From positions 62,001 to 126,000 of the forward strand of contig NZ_FRBF01000009.1 of assembly GCF_900142545.1 (NCBI RefSeq): DNA of 64,000 nt, written 5' to 3'. Shown here in pieces: positions 26,301 to 35,701 of this stretch. The notes beneath the pieces are model-generated. The model had not been told where the DNA came from, ran no database searches, and worked only from the letters and a program-made list of their open reading frames with translations. Positions within the stretch are counted from its first letter, which is position 1, and each line of letters begins with the position of its first letter. The stretch is from Fibrobacter sp. UWT2. GTDB lineage: Bacteria; Fibrobacterota; Fibrobacteria; Fibrobacterales; Fibrobacteraceae. The translations under genes were made by a program, and so were the position numbers.

Positions 26301-28676
26301 GACGTGACGATTCCGCGGCACAAGCTTACGGTGGTGACGGGCGTTTCGGGCTCTGGCAAGTCGAGCCTCGCTTTCCATACGCTCTTTAGCGAAGGCCAGC
26401 GCCGCTTTGTGGAAACCTTGAGCACTTACGCTCGTCGCTTCCTCGGACGACCCGACCACGGAAGCATCGATTCCATTTCGGGCCTCGCGCCGGCAATTGC
26501 CATCGACCAGAAGAGTGCGAGCAAGAGTCCGCGCAGTACGGTCGCGACCCTCACCGAAATCTATGACTACTTCCGCATTTTCTGGGCGAGGGTCGGCACC
26601 CCGCATTGCTTGAAATGCGGGAAGCCTGTGTCTTCGTATAGCGCGGGCGACCTGATGCAATACGCCTTTGACCGCGACTTGAATAAGAAAGTCATGGTGC
26701 TTGCACCGTTCGAAATCAAGGACGTGCTGAAGCTTTCCAAGATTCTCACGGAAAAAGGCTACCGCAAGGTTTACCTCGGCAACAAGCTCGTGGAACTCCC
26801 GCTGCCGAAAATTCCGACCCGTGAAAAGCAACTATTCGCCGTCGTTGATACGGTGGTGGTCAAGGAAGAAAACCGCGCCCGCTTGGTAGAAGCCTTTGAA
26901 CGCGGCTACCGCGACGGCAACGGAATCCTTTATGTGGAAGACGAAAAGGGCGGTCGCTTGGCCTGCTCCGAAAAGCCGGGCTGCCCTGAATGCGGCTGGT
27001 ACATGGATTCAGCCTTGAATCCCAAGCATTTCAGCTTTAACACGCACTGGGGCGCCTGCGAGACCTGTCTTGGCCTCGGTCATTTTAAAGATGGCGAAGT
27101 TTGCCCGGATTGTCACGGCGAACGTTTGAAGCCGGAATATCTGGCGGTTCGCATCGGCAACAAGAATATTATGGATGTGAACCACATGAGCATCGCGCAG
27201 GCGCTCGAATGGTTCAGCAACGAAAACTTCAAACGCGACAACTTCGGGAAGGATAAAAATCCCGATGGCAAGATGACTGTCGCCGAACCCTTGCTCCGCG
27301 AAATTGTGGGCCGCCTCAACTTCTTGAAGGGTGTGGGCCTCGGCTATATCGGCCTTGACCGTGCGGGTGACACGCTCTCCGGCGGTGAATCTCAGCGCAT
27401 TCGCCTGGCTAGCCAGATTGGTAGCGGCCTCGAAGGTGTGCTCTACGTGCTTGACGAACCTACGGTAGGCTTGCACGAAAGCGATACAGCCATGTTGCTC
27501 AATACGCTTTATCGCTTGCGCGACCTCGGCAATACGCTGGTGGTCGTGGAACACGATATGAAGATGATGCAGGCGGCGGACCATATTATCGATATGGGCC
27601 CAGCGGCGGGCGAGTTCGGAGGCGAAGTGGTTGCCGAAGGCTCTCCGGAACAGCTTGCCAAGCCTTATGCCTTGCAACAGTTCCCGCGCAGCGAAACGGT
27701 CAAGTACCTGACGCATACCATTCCGATGGCGAACGAGATTGCGGCAAAACCCATTACCGATTCCACGGAATTCTACGAATTCGATAAGTTGAATCATAAT
27801 AACCTTAAGAATTTGTCTGTAAAATTCCCAAAGGGCGCCATCAGCGTCGTCTGCGGCGTGTCTGGCTCGGGCAAGAGTTCCATGGTGATGGACGAAATCT
27901 ATCCGCGGCTCAAGAAGAAATTCCAGGCTCGCGGTCGCAAAAAGCAGAACGGCGAAGTTCTGCTGGTTGACCAGAGCCCGATTTCGGGGACTCCTCGCAG
28001 CACGCCCGCGAGTTTCACGGGCGTGTTTGACGACATACGCAAGCTATTCGCCAAACTGCCGCAAGCCAAGTTGAAAGGCTTCGATTACGGGCGCTTCAGT
28101 TACAACTTGGCTCGCGGCCGCTGCGAGGCCTGTGAAGGCCGCGGCGCCATCTCGGTAGAAATGCACTTCCTTTCGGATGTGTGGGAAGTCTGCGATGTCT
28201 GCGGCGGCAAGCGCTACAATCAGGAAACCCTCACCGTGACATTCAAGGGCAAGAATATCGCCGACGTGCTCGACATGCGCGTGGCCGAAGCCTGCGAGTT
28301 CTTCAAGGACCAGCCGAAAATCTTGCCGAAGCTGGAATGCCTGCGCGATGTGGGCCTCCCGTACGTGAAACTCGGACAATCTGTGACGACGCTCAGCGGC
28401 GGCGAATCCCAGCGCCTGAAATTGGCGGCAGAACTTGCCCGCAAACCTGCTCAAGAAATGGTTTACCTGCTCGATGAGCCGACCACGGGACTCCACCTTA
28501 AGGACATTCAAATTCTCTGGAATATGCTCCGTAAACTCTCTGCCCGTGGCGATACCGTCATCGTCATCGAACATCACCCGGATATCATCCGTCTTTCGGA
28601 CTGGAAGGTGGAATTAGGCCCTGTCGGAGGCTCCGAAGGCGGCTATTTGCTCAAAATGGGGGCGAATCAAGGCTAG
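23373..28676 (+). CDS. uvrA: four-cassette (tandem duplicated) excinuclease UvrA
   Basis: A 1767-residue protein, about twice the usual UvrA (~940), made of two UvrA units. Walker A motifs (GVSGSGKS) start near residues 32, 640, 990 and 1495. Four ABC signatures (LSGGEAQR or LSGGESQR) are each followed by a DEP-type Walker B. Zinc-binding CxxC pairs are seen in both units (CPKCG/CPACK, CDACE/CDVCG; CPECG/CETCL, CEACE/CDVCG). UvrA finds bulky DNA lesions with UvrB. Unit 2 (from about 958) has a shorter fourth cassette. Fused double UvrA proteins are known in some phyla such as chlamydiae. The ATG at 23373 gives the family-like start [15 protein letters not shown]. Confidence 0.95.
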   Translation: MTKSIEIRDAHEHNLRHVNLSIPRDSIVVVTGVSGSGKSSLAFDTVFQEGQRRFVESLSAYARQFIGRMKHPEVESVRGISPTISIDQKTVNRNPRSTVGTVVEILDHYRLLFARLGVPHCPDCGRVIQAQTVDQIVDNLYVSDEGKQITVMAPIVQERKGEYRKELAELKENGFVRARVDGTIYRLEDVPALVRYEKHTIEAVIDRLTLERKNMSRLREALEGALKLTDGKLVSFLLAAGGSAGAGEASQTGAKEEYRLQGTLLACPKCGISIPELEPRFFSFNDPKGRCPACKGMGESYKFDLDLIIPDKTKSIKDGCIATIKKDDGTLIFSDFGRRNLRNIANEMHFSLDTPWNKLKKAQQDAVLYGTPSESERGIIPIMQELWDMWHIYHFRKYMQIGVCPECHGTRINRTANAVTFHGVNLTEMTEWSVEKSVEFFNKIDLSEKEKRIGKEILKEIRGRLSFLNAVGLGYLTINRKASTLSGGEAQRIRLASAVGAGLQGVLYVLDEPSIGLHPRDNDKLLGMLEHLRAQGNSLIIVEHDEDTMRHADCVIDVGPGAGVEGGRVIAAGTVEELEKNKASLTGAYLSGRKAIEIPATRKKIDKNTPKLKICGAAENNLKNIDVEIPLDGALTVVTGVSGSGKSTLINQILRRELARVFYNSEEPVGKFDHLEGLENIDKVIEIDQTPIGRTPRSNPATYTKIWDDVRDLFASMEESKIRGYSKSRFSFNVKGGRCDACEGAGVKIVDMHILPSVQVTCDVCGGKRFNDATREVYYKGKNVSEILDMSIADAAEFFKDIPKIAEPLNLLVEVGLGYLTLGQPSTTLSGGEAQRIKIASELRRPGTGKTLYLLDEPTTGLHFEDIRKLMDCLNRLRSLGNSVVIIEHNLDVIKCADWIIDLGPDAGIHGGKIIATGTPEQIAKCKKSETGKYLAPVLAKKHGENHHFDRTLKGGEDLSLDIEVHGARKHNLKNIDVTIPRHKLTVVTGVSGSGKSSLAFHTLFSEGQRRFVETLSTYARRFLGRPDHGSIDSISGLAPAIAIDQKSASKSPRSTVATLTEIYDYFRIFWARVGTPHCLKCGKPVSSYSAGDLMQYAFDRDLNKKVMVLAPFEIKDVLKLSKILTEKGYRKVYLGNKLVELPLPKIPTREKQLFAVVDTVVVKEENRARLVEAFERGYRDGNGILYVEDEKGGRLACSEKPGCPECGWYMDSALNPKHFSFNTHWGACETCLGLGHFKDGEVCPDCHGERLKPEYLAVRIGNKNIMDVNHMSIAQALEWFSNENFKRDNFGKDKNPDGKMTVAEPLLREIVGRLNFLKGVGLGYIGLDRAGDTLSGGESQRIRLASQIGSGLEGVLYVLDEPTVGLHESDTAMLLNTLYRLRDLGNTLVVVEHDMKMMQAADHIIDMGPAAGEFGGEVVAEGSPEQLAKPYALQQFPRSETVKYLTHTIPMANEIAAKPITDSTEFYEFDKLNHNNLKNLSVKFPKGAISVVCGVSGSGKSSMVMDEIYPRLKKKFQARGRKKQNGEVLLVDQSPISGTPRSTPASFTGVFDDIRKLFAKLPQAKLKGFDYGRFSYNLARGRCEACEGRGAISVEMHFLSDVWEVCDVCGGKRYNQETLTVTFKGKNIADVLDMRVAEACEFFKDQPKILPKLECLRDVGLPYVKLGQSVTTLSGGESQRLKLAAELARKPAQEMVYLLDEPTTGLHLKDIQILWNMLRKLSARGDTVIVIEHHPDIIRLSDWKVELGPVGGSEGGYLLKMGANQG

Positions 28677-28697
28677 TATTGGTGTCTTTATGTGAGA

Positions 28698-28725
28698 AAA
28701 TTGAAATATTTTTATATTTCAATTT
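28698..28725. promoter_or_regulatory. 12-bp perfect AT-rich inverted repeat
   Basis: A perfect 12-bp inverted repeat with a TTTT loop (arms 28698-28709 and 28714-28725) sits in the 70-base gap between uvrA and the gene at 28747, overlapping a TATATT (28713-28718). It may be an operator over the promoter of the next gene or a weak AT-rich terminator for uvrA. Confidence 0.45.
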
Positions 28726-28746
28726 GATATGAAAATAGGAGAAAAT

Positions 28747-31146
28747 ATGTCCTTTACACGAATGCTTCCGCTTCTGTTGCTGATGCCGATGATGATTTGG
28801 GCGGCTGATAGCGACAAGAATTTCAGGATTCCTCCCACTATGTTTAAAGAGGGTGTTCTGATGGAGCCTGTCGCCAATATGGCGATTGTCAAAAAGGAAA
28901 CCATGATCCTGTCGGAAGCTCCGATGGTTCCCCTCCGCCCGAACATTATGTTCATGCGTCATAAGAAGGGCCCTAAGGAATACCTCTGGTTCTCCGGTCC
29001 TATCAATGTCAAGAATTTCGAAAAACTCCATGCCTTTAGCCTGGCAGACAACTACCTGAAACCGGCCGAAGTCATGCTTCTGCGTTTCTACGGCTCTCAG
29101 ACCTCCAGAGCCTTCCAGGACGAAGCCGATATTTACTTCGATAAGGAATATCTGTATTCTCCACGCGTGCCCAAACTTTATTTCAGAAAAAATGGCCAGT
29201 GGCAGACTATCCAGGAAACGGATCGCCCGGGTATCGTTTCTATCAAGTCCGATATCAAGGGGCTAGAAGCGATTTCTCTGACGACTCCTATGAAAGAAGT
29301 CCCGTCTCTGCTGTACCCCATGAATCCGGGGATGTATGCTTTCTCTTTCTCTGCTCCGAATTACCTGCCCTATGTGGATGCTATTTCCGTCCCTGGCGGT
29401 TCCATGGTGGAACTTAAACCGCAGTTGCCGGTTGTAGATACCGCCTCCAAGGTCAAGGCTACGACCACGGTCACGTTGCATGCGGTTGCCGTCGCCAAGA
29501 CTCTCGAAGAATCGGAACACCTATTTGATGTTCTGACTCATGATGTCCAGAACTCTATTGAAAAGGTGGACACCAACGAATTTGACAAGATGTACCCGAA
29601 ACTCCGCAAGCCCCTCCTGCTGGGAGTCTCTTCTGATGATAGCGTTTATGTCCAGTATCGCAAACGTTATGAAGGCAAGCGTGACGAAGCCAAACTTTAC
29701 TGGCGCATGAACAGAATGGGCTCTGCCAGCGTGGTGAATGTGGCCCTGCGCCGTAAAATCGACAGCTTACAGGCTCTTCCTCATAGCGTTTCCCTCGTGC
29801 CCACGTCTATTGAAGCGGTTAACGACGAAAATCTCTGCGAAGATGTAATCGATTCTGTCGCTATGCGCGAACGCGCCAAGCAGGATTCCATTGCAAAGGC
29901 TAATGCCCCCAAGGATACTACGGTCAAGGATTCGACAGCTAAGGATTCCGCTGTAGCAGCTGCCGCCCCGGCCCCTGCCGAACAGCCCAAGGTAGAAGAA
30001 GCTCCTGTAATTACGAAGCGTGTGTGCAGAATGGCTGCCGTCCGCATTAACTATGGTAAGAAGGGCGATCGTTACGATGTGTCCTGGGTTGGCAATGCCG
30101 AAGGCTATACCGCCGATTCCCTGTTTGCCCTGCTTACTTCAGGTGCCTCTTCTCGAGCTCTTTTCTCTATCGAAAGGAACAAGCCCGTCTGGATTTACCA
30201 TGAAGGCGATCTGAGGGGCCGTCACCATTACCGCTATATCAAGCATGAACTGGTGGTGAATGATAAGCCTGTCAAGAGCCAAGGAGCCTTTGAACTCCCG
30301 CAGTACATTTTTGACGAACCCGAGGTTCAGGAATGGCTGAACCGCCCGGTGGAAGAAACGGCCCACAAGGTGCAGGAACCCAAGCCCAAGGTTCTCAAGG
30401 TTGACGAAAGTGGCGTGGTTATGGATGTTTCCATGAAGGTCCCGCGCGTCATTCGCGATCGCGACCGTGGTACGGTGGCCCTGATCGATTCCGGTTCTTT
30501 CCGTTACAAGGGCAAGGTCGTGGCACTGTCCCCCTATGCAATCCATACCACTGAAGTGACCCAGCAGTTCTTCAAGGATGTGATGGCCAAGGTGGATTCT
30601 ACGAAGCGCATTAAGGACCGCTCTACCTTTACTGGTCCCCGTCATCCGGTGCACAATATTACCTGGACCGACGCTCAGGAATTCTGCAAGGCTATTGGCG
30701 GCGACCTGCCGACCGAAGCCCAGTGGGAATTTGCCGGTCGTGCCGACAATAACGAAGGTGCCCTCTGGAATCTTGACGACGACCCGAATCCGGGTTTATA
30801 CGCTATTTACAAGGCTAACTCCTATAGCCGCGGCAAGAAGAGCCCCGAATACGGCCCGCAGCCGGTAAGCACCAAGAAGTCCAACGCCTGGGGCATTTTC
30901 GACATGTCGGGTAACGTTGCCGAATGGACTAAGGACAAGTACTTCATGTTCTCTGTCTGGGTCGAAAGCTCCAACCCGACGGGTGCCTTGATGGGCTCTA
31001 CCAAGATTTACAAGGGTGGCTCTTGGCGTGATAAGGAAGACCTTCTGAACTTGACTGACCGCGACGACGAAGATCCGCGTTACTGGGCAGACTGGCTCGG
31101 CTTCCGCTGTGCATTCCCTAGAAACCTCTTTGAAGGAAAACAATAA
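28747..31146 (+). CDS. secreted protein with C-terminal FGE/sulfatase-modifying-factor fold, probably non-catalytic
   Basis: A 799-residue exported protein. The ATG at 28747 is preceded by TAGGAGAAAAT and gives the signal peptide MSFTRMLPLLLLMPMMIWA. The first ~570 residues are unfamiliar, with an Ala/Pro/Lys/Asp linker near 390-420. Residues about 571-799 match the formylglycine-generating-enzyme fold: IHTTEVTQQFF, HPVHNITWTDAQEFCKAIGGDLPTEAQWEFAGRA, FDMSGNVAEWTKD, KGGSW (757-760) and GFRC (785-788). The active-site cysteines expected after GGSW are absent (GGSWRDKEDLLN), so a structural role, as in the GldK/GldJ proteins of gliding and type IX secretion, is plausible but unproven. It is coupled to the membrane protein that follows. 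Confidence 0.75.
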   Translation: MSFTRMLPLLLLMPMMIWAADSDKNFRIPPTMFKEGVLMEPVANMAIVKKETMILSEAPMVPLRPNIMFMRHKKGPKEYLWFSGPINVKNFEKLHAFSLADNYLKPAEVMLLRFYGSQTSRAFQDEADIYFDKEYLYSPRVPKLYFRKNGQWQTIQETDRPGIVSIKSDIKGLEAISLTTPMKEVPSLLYPMNPGMYAFSFSAPNYLPYVDAISVPGGSMVELKPQLPVVDTASKVKATTTVTLHAVAVAKTLEESEHLFDVLTHDVQNSIEKVDTNEFDKMYPKLRKPLLLGVSSDDSVYVQYRKRYEGKRDEAKLYWRMNRMGSASVVNVALRRKIDSLQALPHSVSLVPTSIEAVNDENLCEDVIDSVAMRERAKQDSIAKANAPKDTTVKDSTAKDSAVAAAAPAPAEQPKVEEAPVITKRVCRMAAVRINYGKKGDRYDVSWVGNAEGYTADSLFALLTSGASSRALFSIERNKPVWIYHEGDLRGRHHYRYIKHELVVNDKPVKSQGAFELPQYIFDEPEVQEWLNRPVEETAHKVQEPKPKVLKVDESGVVMDVSMKVPRVIRDRDRGTVALIDSGSFRYKGKVVALSPYAIHTTEVTQQFFKDVMAKVDSTKRIKDRSTFTGPRHPVHNITWTDAQEFCKAIGGDLPTEAQWEFAGRADNNEGALWNLDDDPNPGLYAIYKANSYSRGKKSPEYGPQPVSTKKSNAWGIFDMSGNVAEWTKDKYFMFSVWVESSNPTGALMGSTKIYKGGSWRDKEDLLNLTDRDDEDPRYWADWLGFRCAFPRNLFEGKQ

Positions 31147-31754
31147 TGGCTGAAAGCCAAAATGTAAAAGAAGCTCCTGTTAAGGGCGCACGCGAAATGC
31201 GCCTTTTCAAAAGACTGACCGCGATTCCCTATTTGCTTGTTATTGTGGCTTTGCTCTTGCCGCTGGCAAATGTTTCTTGTGCTGAAAAGGACGTAGTGGC
31301 CGAGCCCAACCTCTATGAACTCGCCATGGGTCTTGATCTGGAACAGGAATTGAAGGAACCGGCCTTGGGCATTTTGAAGAAGATGGAAACCGGAAACCCC
31401 ACCGCTATGGAAAAGTTCCGGCAGACCATGCCTCATTTCCCTAAGATGGAACCTGTGCCCTTCTTGTACGCAATTGTCGTGGGCGCCATTATCGCGGGCC
31501 TGTTCGCTTGGCTGACTCCGCTGGGCTCCATTACTATGGGAATGTTGACGATGGTGTCCATGTGGTTCTTCCTTTCAAGACTTGCGCAAATCAATTCTGC
31601 CATGGGAGTGCCCTTGTTGAAGGTGGAACCCGGTCCGGGAATTCATGCGGCATCGTTCCTGATATTGATTGGAACGGCTATGAACATTGCCAGTATCGTT
31701 CGCCCGATTATTGAAGAAATCAAGGCGAAACGCGCCGCTAAGAAAAAAGGTTAG
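31146..31754 (+). CDS. four-helix inner-membrane protein, partner of the FGE-fold protein
   Basis: A 202-residue membrane protein. Predicted helices lie at about 28-50, 103-125, 128-148 and 160-180, with a basic C-terminal tail (IKAKRAAKKKG) expected in the cytoplasm and a loop of about 50 residues after helix 1 in the periplasm. Its ATG overlaps the last base of the previous stop codon, so it is translated with the FGE-fold protein and probably works with it in the envelope. It does not match GldL or another family I recognise. Confidence 0.75.
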   Translation: MAESQNVKEAPVKGAREMRLFKRLTAIPYLLVIVALLLPLANVSCAEKDVVAEPNLYELAMGLDLEQELKEPALGILKKMETGNPTAMEKFRQTMPHFPKMEPVPFLYAIVVGAIIAGLFAWLTPLGSITMGMLTMVSMWFFLSRLAQINSAMGVPLLKVEPGPGIHAASFLILIGTAMNIASIVRPIIEEIKAKRAAKKKG

Positions 31755-31775
31755 GGAAGGCTACGCCCTCCCTAA
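31751..31775 (+). other. hairpin spanning a stop codon
   Basis: An 11-bp stem with one mismatch (TTAGGGAAGGC paired with GCCCTCCCTAA) and a TAC loop begins within the stop codon of the gene ending at 31754. No T-run follows. Further inverted repeats (GACACT...AGTGTC, AATAATCCG...CGGATTATT) lie in the next 80 bases. It may mark a transcript end or protect it. Confidence 0.4.
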
Positions 31776-31881
31776 GACCCTCCCGACACTTAATAATCCG
31801 CTTCCCTTAAGTAGTGTCCTATAGTTAGAACGGATTATTTGCGTGGGCGCCTGTCGGTGCAAAAAGAAATTAGGAAAAAGA

Positions 31882-31921
31882 AAAAACGCGAGCGAATTGC
31901 CCGCGTTTTTAAATTTTTTTT
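31882..31921. terminator. bidirectional Rho-independent terminator
   Basis: A 9-bp stem AAAAACGCG...CGCGTTTTT (31882-31890 with 31902-31910) has T-runs on both sides (TTTTTAAATTTTTTTT on the plus strand, TTTTTTCTTTTT on the minus strand). It sits between the convergent gene at 31146-31754 and ychF and can end both transcripts. Confidence 0.8.
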
Positions 31922-31927
31922 CGTGTA

Positions 31928-33025
31928 TTACACGTTGAAGAGGAAGTACATGATGTCGCCATCCTGTACCACGTAGTCCTTGCCTTCGGTGCGGACGAGG
32001 CCGGCTTCCTTGGCGGCGTTCCAGCTGCCGTGCTTCAGGAAGTCTTCGTAGCTCAAGGTTTCGGCTCGGATGAAGCCGCGTTCGAAGTCGGTGTGAATCA
32101 CACCGGCACACTGCGGAGCCTTGTAGCCGGCGTGGAACGTCCAAGCGCGGCATTCCTTTTCACCGGCGGTAAAGAACGTACGGAGACCGAGGATTTCGTA
32201 ACCCTTGCGAACGACGGAGTCGAGGCCCGATTCCTTCATGCCGAGTTCCTTCAGGAATTCGGCCTTGTCGGCGGGTTCCATGGCAGAGAGTTCTTCTTCG
32301 ATCTTGCCGCTGATCATGATGACTTCGTGACCGTTCTTGGCGGCGTATTCCTTCAGCTGGTCCACGTAGGCGTTGCCGGTCAGAATGTCGTCTTCCTTGA
32401 CGTTGGCGCAGTAGAAGAGCGGCTTTGCAGTGAGGAGAGCCAAGTCCTTCACGATGAGTTCCATTTCTTCGCTGTCGTGCATCACGGTGCGGGCGGCCTT
32501 GCCTTCCTGGAAGGCGTCGCGGAGCTTTTCGCAAGCGGCGAGGCGGGCCTTGGCTTCGGCACCACCCATACGGGCAGCCTTGGCTTCGGTGGCGAGGCGC
32601 TTTTCGACAGAGTCGAGGTCCTTCAGAATCAGTTCGGTCTCGATGATTTCCACGTCGCGGACCGGATCCACGGAACCGTGTACGTGCACGATGTTTTCGT
32701 CGTCGAAGCAGCGGATGACTTCCATGATGGCTTCGCATTCACGAATGTGGGTCAGGAACTGGTTGCCGAGGCCTTCGCCCTGGGCAGCACCCTTTACAAG
32801 GCCTGCAATGTCCACAAATTCTGTAACGGCGGGAACGATGGATTTCGGATTGTAGACCTTGACCAGTTCGTCGAGGCGGCTGTCCGGCACGCTCACCATG
32901 CCCACGTTCGGTTCGATGGTGCAGAACGGATAGTTGGCTGCTTCGGCGCCGGCGTTGGTGATGGCGTTAAAGATGGTGGACTTGCCCACGTTGGGGAGGC
33001 CTACGATACCGCATTTAAAACCCAT
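31928..33025 (-). CDS. ychF: ribosome-binding ATPase YchF
   Basis: A 365-residue OBG-family P-loop ATPase. N-terminal features: GIVGLPNVGKSTIFNAI (P-loop, Lys at 15), EAANYPFCTIEPNVG (switch I, diagnostic for YchF) and DIAGLVKGAAQGEGLGNQFL (G3). A helical domain and a C-terminal TGS domain (AWTFHAGYKAPQCAGVIHTDFERGFIRAETLSYEDF) follow. It binds ribosomes and is linked to stress and redox control. GGAG lies seven bases before the ATG. Single-gene unit. Confidence 0.96.
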   Translation of the reverse strand: MGFKCGIVGLPNVGKSTIFNAITNAGAEAANYPFCTIEPNVGMVSVPDSRLDELVKVYNPKSIVPAVTEFVDIAGLVKGAAQGEGLGNQFLTHIRECEAIMEVIRCFDDENIVHVHGSVDPVRDVEIIETELILKDLDSVEKRLATEAKAARMGGAEAKARLAACEKLRDAFQEGKAARTVMHDSEEMELIVKDLALLTAKPLFYCANVKEDDILTGNAYVDQLKEYAAKNGHEVIMISGKIEEELSAMEPADKAEFLKELGMKESGLDSVVRKGYEILGLRTFFTAGEKECRAWTFHAGYKAPQCAGVIHTDFERGFIRAETLSYEDFLKHGSWNAAKEAGLVRTEGKDYVVQDGDIMYFLFNV

Positions 33026-33148
33026 GATAATCTCCAGTTTTGGCGGCTACCTATCTGCCGCTCGTTTTTTTGCGATGTAAAGGTAGAAAAATGCCCTTGT
33101 AGGCAGTCCTATGAAAATCTAAATTTACGCCCGTTTTTAAGGTAAGGT

Positions 33149-34498
33149 ATGGCTGGGCGCTCGTCAAAGACGAATATAGATATGCTGAATGGCCCCCTCG
33201 GGAGAAAAATCCTGAGGTTTGCCATCCCTATTGCCTTGAGTAGCATTTTCCAGCAGATGTTCAATTTGGCAGACGTTGCCGTGGTGGGACAGTTTGCGGG
33301 CGACAAGGCCTTGGCTGCCGTGGGTGCGAACACCTTCGTTATTAACTTGCTAATCAACTTGTTCGTTGGCCTTTCCGTAGGGGCGAACGTAGTGGTGGCC
33401 AATTCCATTGGTGAGCGCAGTTACCGTTCCGTGACCCGCAGCGTGCACACGTCGGTGATGGTTGCTTTCTTTAGCGGAATATTCCTTTCTTTCGTAGGAA
33501 TCTTTTTCGCGAGGCCGATTCTCGAACTGATTTCGACGCCGTCCGACGTGTTGGATATGGCGGTGCGCTATCTGCAAATTTATTTTGCGGGCATGCCCTT
33601 CGTGATGGTCTACAACTTTGTGTCGGCCGTCTTGCGTAGCAAGGGCGATACCAAACGCCCGCTTTACGTACTTATGGTGGCGGGTGCGGTGAATGTGGTG
33701 CTGAACCTGATTTTGGTGGCAGGCTTTGACATGGGCGTGTCGGGCGTGGCGATTGCGACGGTGTTTGCCAACATCATCAGTGGCGTTACTTTGTTCTATC
33801 TCCTGTTAAACGAGGTGGGACCTTTCAAACTTGAATTCTGGAAACTTCGCGTAACGCCTTTCTTCTTGAGTCGTATTCTGCGGGTGGGAATCCCGACGGG
33901 GCTTCGCGGCGTCGTATTCTCGTTTAGCAATGTGTGCCTGCAGTCGGCTATCAATAGCCTCGGTTCTGCTACAGTGGCGGCTTCGGCTGTGGCACTCAAC
34001 TATGAATTTGTGGTGTATTACTGGCTGAGTTCTTTTTCCCAGGCGTGTGTTACCTTTGTCGGGCAAAACTATGGAGCAAAGAATATGGAACGCTGCCGCC
34101 GTACGGTCCGCTGGACGCTCCTGTTGGGTTGCTCTTCTACGATCGTGCTGAGTGCCCTTTGCTGCATTTTTGCCAAACCCATGCTGAGCGTGTTTACGTC
34201 TAATGCCGAAATCATTGAAATCGGTTCTATCCGCATGTATGTGGTGGTGGGTCTTTTGGCGATTAACGTGTTCCTGGACGTGTTTTCGGGGGCGCTTTCG
34301 GGAATGGGCAAGTCCTTGGCTCCGGCCCTTACCTGCATGGTGGGCGTCTGCGGAATACGCATTCTTTGGGTGATTTTCGTGTTCCCGAAGTACAAATCCT
34401 TCGCTTCGCTCATGGTGGTTTACCCGATAAGCTGGATTCTTACGATTTCTGTGATTATGGGAATCTATTTCTACCACGTGAGGCGTACCAAGTTTTAG
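33149..34498 (+). CDS. MATE-family multidrug/solute exporter
   Basis: A 449-residue protein with about 12 membrane segments in two homologous halves. The family segments LRFAIPIALSSIFQQMFNLADVAVVGQFAG and GVSGVAIATVFANIISG in half one are matched by related ones in half two (SSFSQACVTFVGQNYGAKN). MATE proteins export drugs or cationic compounds in exchange for Na+ or H+. AAGGTAAGGT precedes the ATG at 33149. The lipoprotein gene starting 14 bases later has its own apparent promoter, so co-transcription is uncertain. Confidence 0.9.
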   Translation: MAGRSSKTNIDMLNGPLGRKILRFAIPIALSSIFQQMFNLADVAVVGQFAGDKALAAVGANTFVINLLINLFVGLSVGANVVVANSIGERSYRSVTRSVHTSVMVAFFSGIFLSFVGIFFARPILELISTPSDVLDMAVRYLQIYFAGMPFVMVYNFVSAVLRSKGDTKRPLYVLMVAGAVNVVLNLILVAGFDMGVSGVAIATVFANIISGVTLFYLLLNEVGPFKLEFWKLRVTPFFLSRILRVGIPTGLRGVVFSFSNVCLQSAINSLGSATVAASAVALNYEFVVYYWLSSFSQACVTFVGQNYGAKNMERCRRTVRWTLLLGCSSTIVLSALCCIFAKPMLSVFTSNAEIIEIGSIRMYVVVGLLAINVFLDVFSGALSGMGKSLAPALTCMVGVCGIRILWVIFVFPKYKSFASLMVVYPISWILTISVIMGIYFYHVRRTKF

Positions 34499-34511
34499 TA
34501 TATTTCGGACA
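34499..34511 (+). promoter_or_regulatory. candidate -10 box of the lipoprotein gene at 34512
   Basis: TATATT at 34499-34504 begins on the last base of the MATE stop codon and lies exactly seven bases before the ATG at 34512. No Shine-Dalgarno sequence fits between them. The spacing equals that at fmt and uvrA. If it is real, the promoter is squeezed into a 13-base gap and the mRNA is leaderless. Confidence 0.45.
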
Positions 34512-35693
34512 ATGCGTTATTTAAAATTCGCCTCATTGTCTTTATTGTTTGCGCTTTCGGCTTGCGTTTACGAGCCGGAACAGTTTGTTGCCCAAGAAGA
34601 ATCCAAAGAAAATTCTTCGACTACCGAAATGGGCGCTCTTTTTGCCGTAAATGGCGGCAAGCAGATTTGTAATCCGTCGGTGTCGCAAGATACGGTGAAT
34701 TATCCGGCATCTATGCTTTGGTTGAACTTTGGCGGCAAGCTGAATGTAACCGCTCCCGATTCGGTGTACACCACTTCAAAGGTGGTGCAGCATGACCGTC
34801 TTTCGGTGTCTGATACGTCGGGCAAGGTTCGTTGGTACTTGATGCGCGACACCAAGGCGGGCGATTGCCAGTTCCAGGATCCCGAATGGAGTACGCACCC
34901 GAACTACATCGTGGCTCTCCGCGCGTTTGACACCAAGGGAAATGCCGCATGTGAAAATCTGGATTACGGCGTGTTTGCCGTTCGTGTGTCAGACAAGAAG
35001 AAGTTCTCCTTCTATGATAAAGACATAAGCGAATTTGCTACACCGCACCTTTGGGTGGATCCGGAAGCGGTGCGTGATACCTCGGCTGACGATTCCAAGG
35101 TAGAAGGCTTCTTTGGCACGAATCAAGTTCGCCTTGTCTATGTGAACAAGAAAGATGAAATTGTATTTGTGGATTACGCAAACGGCGGAACCAAGAGTGC
35201 TAAGACGCTCAAGAAACCGTCTGGCGTAGATGGCTGGATGATGGATAGCCCGCTGATTTCTCCGGATGGAAATTTTGTGGTCTACAACATGATCAATTCC
35301 GCGATGACCGGCTGGAAGTCCTTTGTCCAGGAATTGTCAGGAAACGCTAAGCCTATTGAAATTGAAAAAACGACGGGCATGATTTCGGAACCGGTGCAAC
35401 CCCATTGGTTTAGCTTTGCCGGTCGCCTGTTCGTGGAATGGACTGAGTTTCCGCAGGGCTCTCAGTTCGTGAACAAGAACGATTTGTCCGAAGCGTCTGT
35501 GCAAAACGGTAGCGCCGGCCGTACTGCCATGCGCGAAGTTTCGCTTGCGGCAGGAGCTCCGTCTGACCTTGCTTTTGCGTGGGTGGGCGATGTCGTTGAA
35601 CTTGCTCCGATACCGATGATTGGTGGGCGTTCGCCCGACGGCCGTTATTTGGCGACCGGTACAAACAATGGATTTTTGCTGGAACTCCCGTGA
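34512..35693 (+). CDS. lipoprotein with TolB-like propeller repeats
   Basis: A 393-residue lipoprotein: MRYLKFASLSLLFALSAC gives lipid Cys at 18. The mature protein holds at least two SPDG repeats (SPDGNFVVYNMI, SPDGRYLATGT) like those of TolB-type beta-propellers, which often mediate protein contacts in the periplasm. Its stop is eight bases before the next gene, which codes for a barrel-like protein, so the two may form an envelope complex. I do not recognise a named family. Confidence 0.7.
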   Translation: MRYLKFASLSLLFALSACVYEPEQFVAQEESKENSSTTEMGALFAVNGGKQICNPSVSQDTVNYPASMLWLNFGGKLNVTAPDSVYTTSKVVQHDRLSVSDTSGKVRWYLMRDTKAGDCQFQDPEWSTHPNYIVALRAFDTKGNAACENLDYGVFAVRVSDKKKFSFYDKDISEFATPHLWVDPEAVRDTSADDSKVEGFFGTNQVRLVYVNKKDEIVFVDYANGGTKSAKTLKKPSGVDGWMMDSPLISPDGNFVVYNMINSAMTGWKSFVQELSGNAKPIEIEKTTGMISEPVQPHWFSFAGRLFVEWTEFPQGSQFVNKNDLSEASVQNGSAGRTAMREVSLAAGAPSDLAFAWVGDVVELAPIPMIGGRSPDGRYLATGTNNGFLLELP

Positions 35694-35701
35694 GGTAAAC
35701 G

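Noticed and set aside
23208-26831. Long minus-strand frames (605 and 541 codons) opposite uvrA
   Set aside because: They lie wholly over uvrA, break at arbitrary points and show His/Arg-rich composition typical of antisense translation of GC-skewed genes.
30457-31146. Active sulfatase-modifying (formylglycine-generating) enzyme
   Set aside because: The cysteines needed for the reaction are absent after GGSW, and no sulfatase gene is present nearby.
31755-31927. Possible small RNA or IS remnant in the gap before ychF
   Set aside because: Several inverted repeats are present, but no terminal repeats with a transposase trace and no recognisable RNA family; only the hairpin and terminator are reported.
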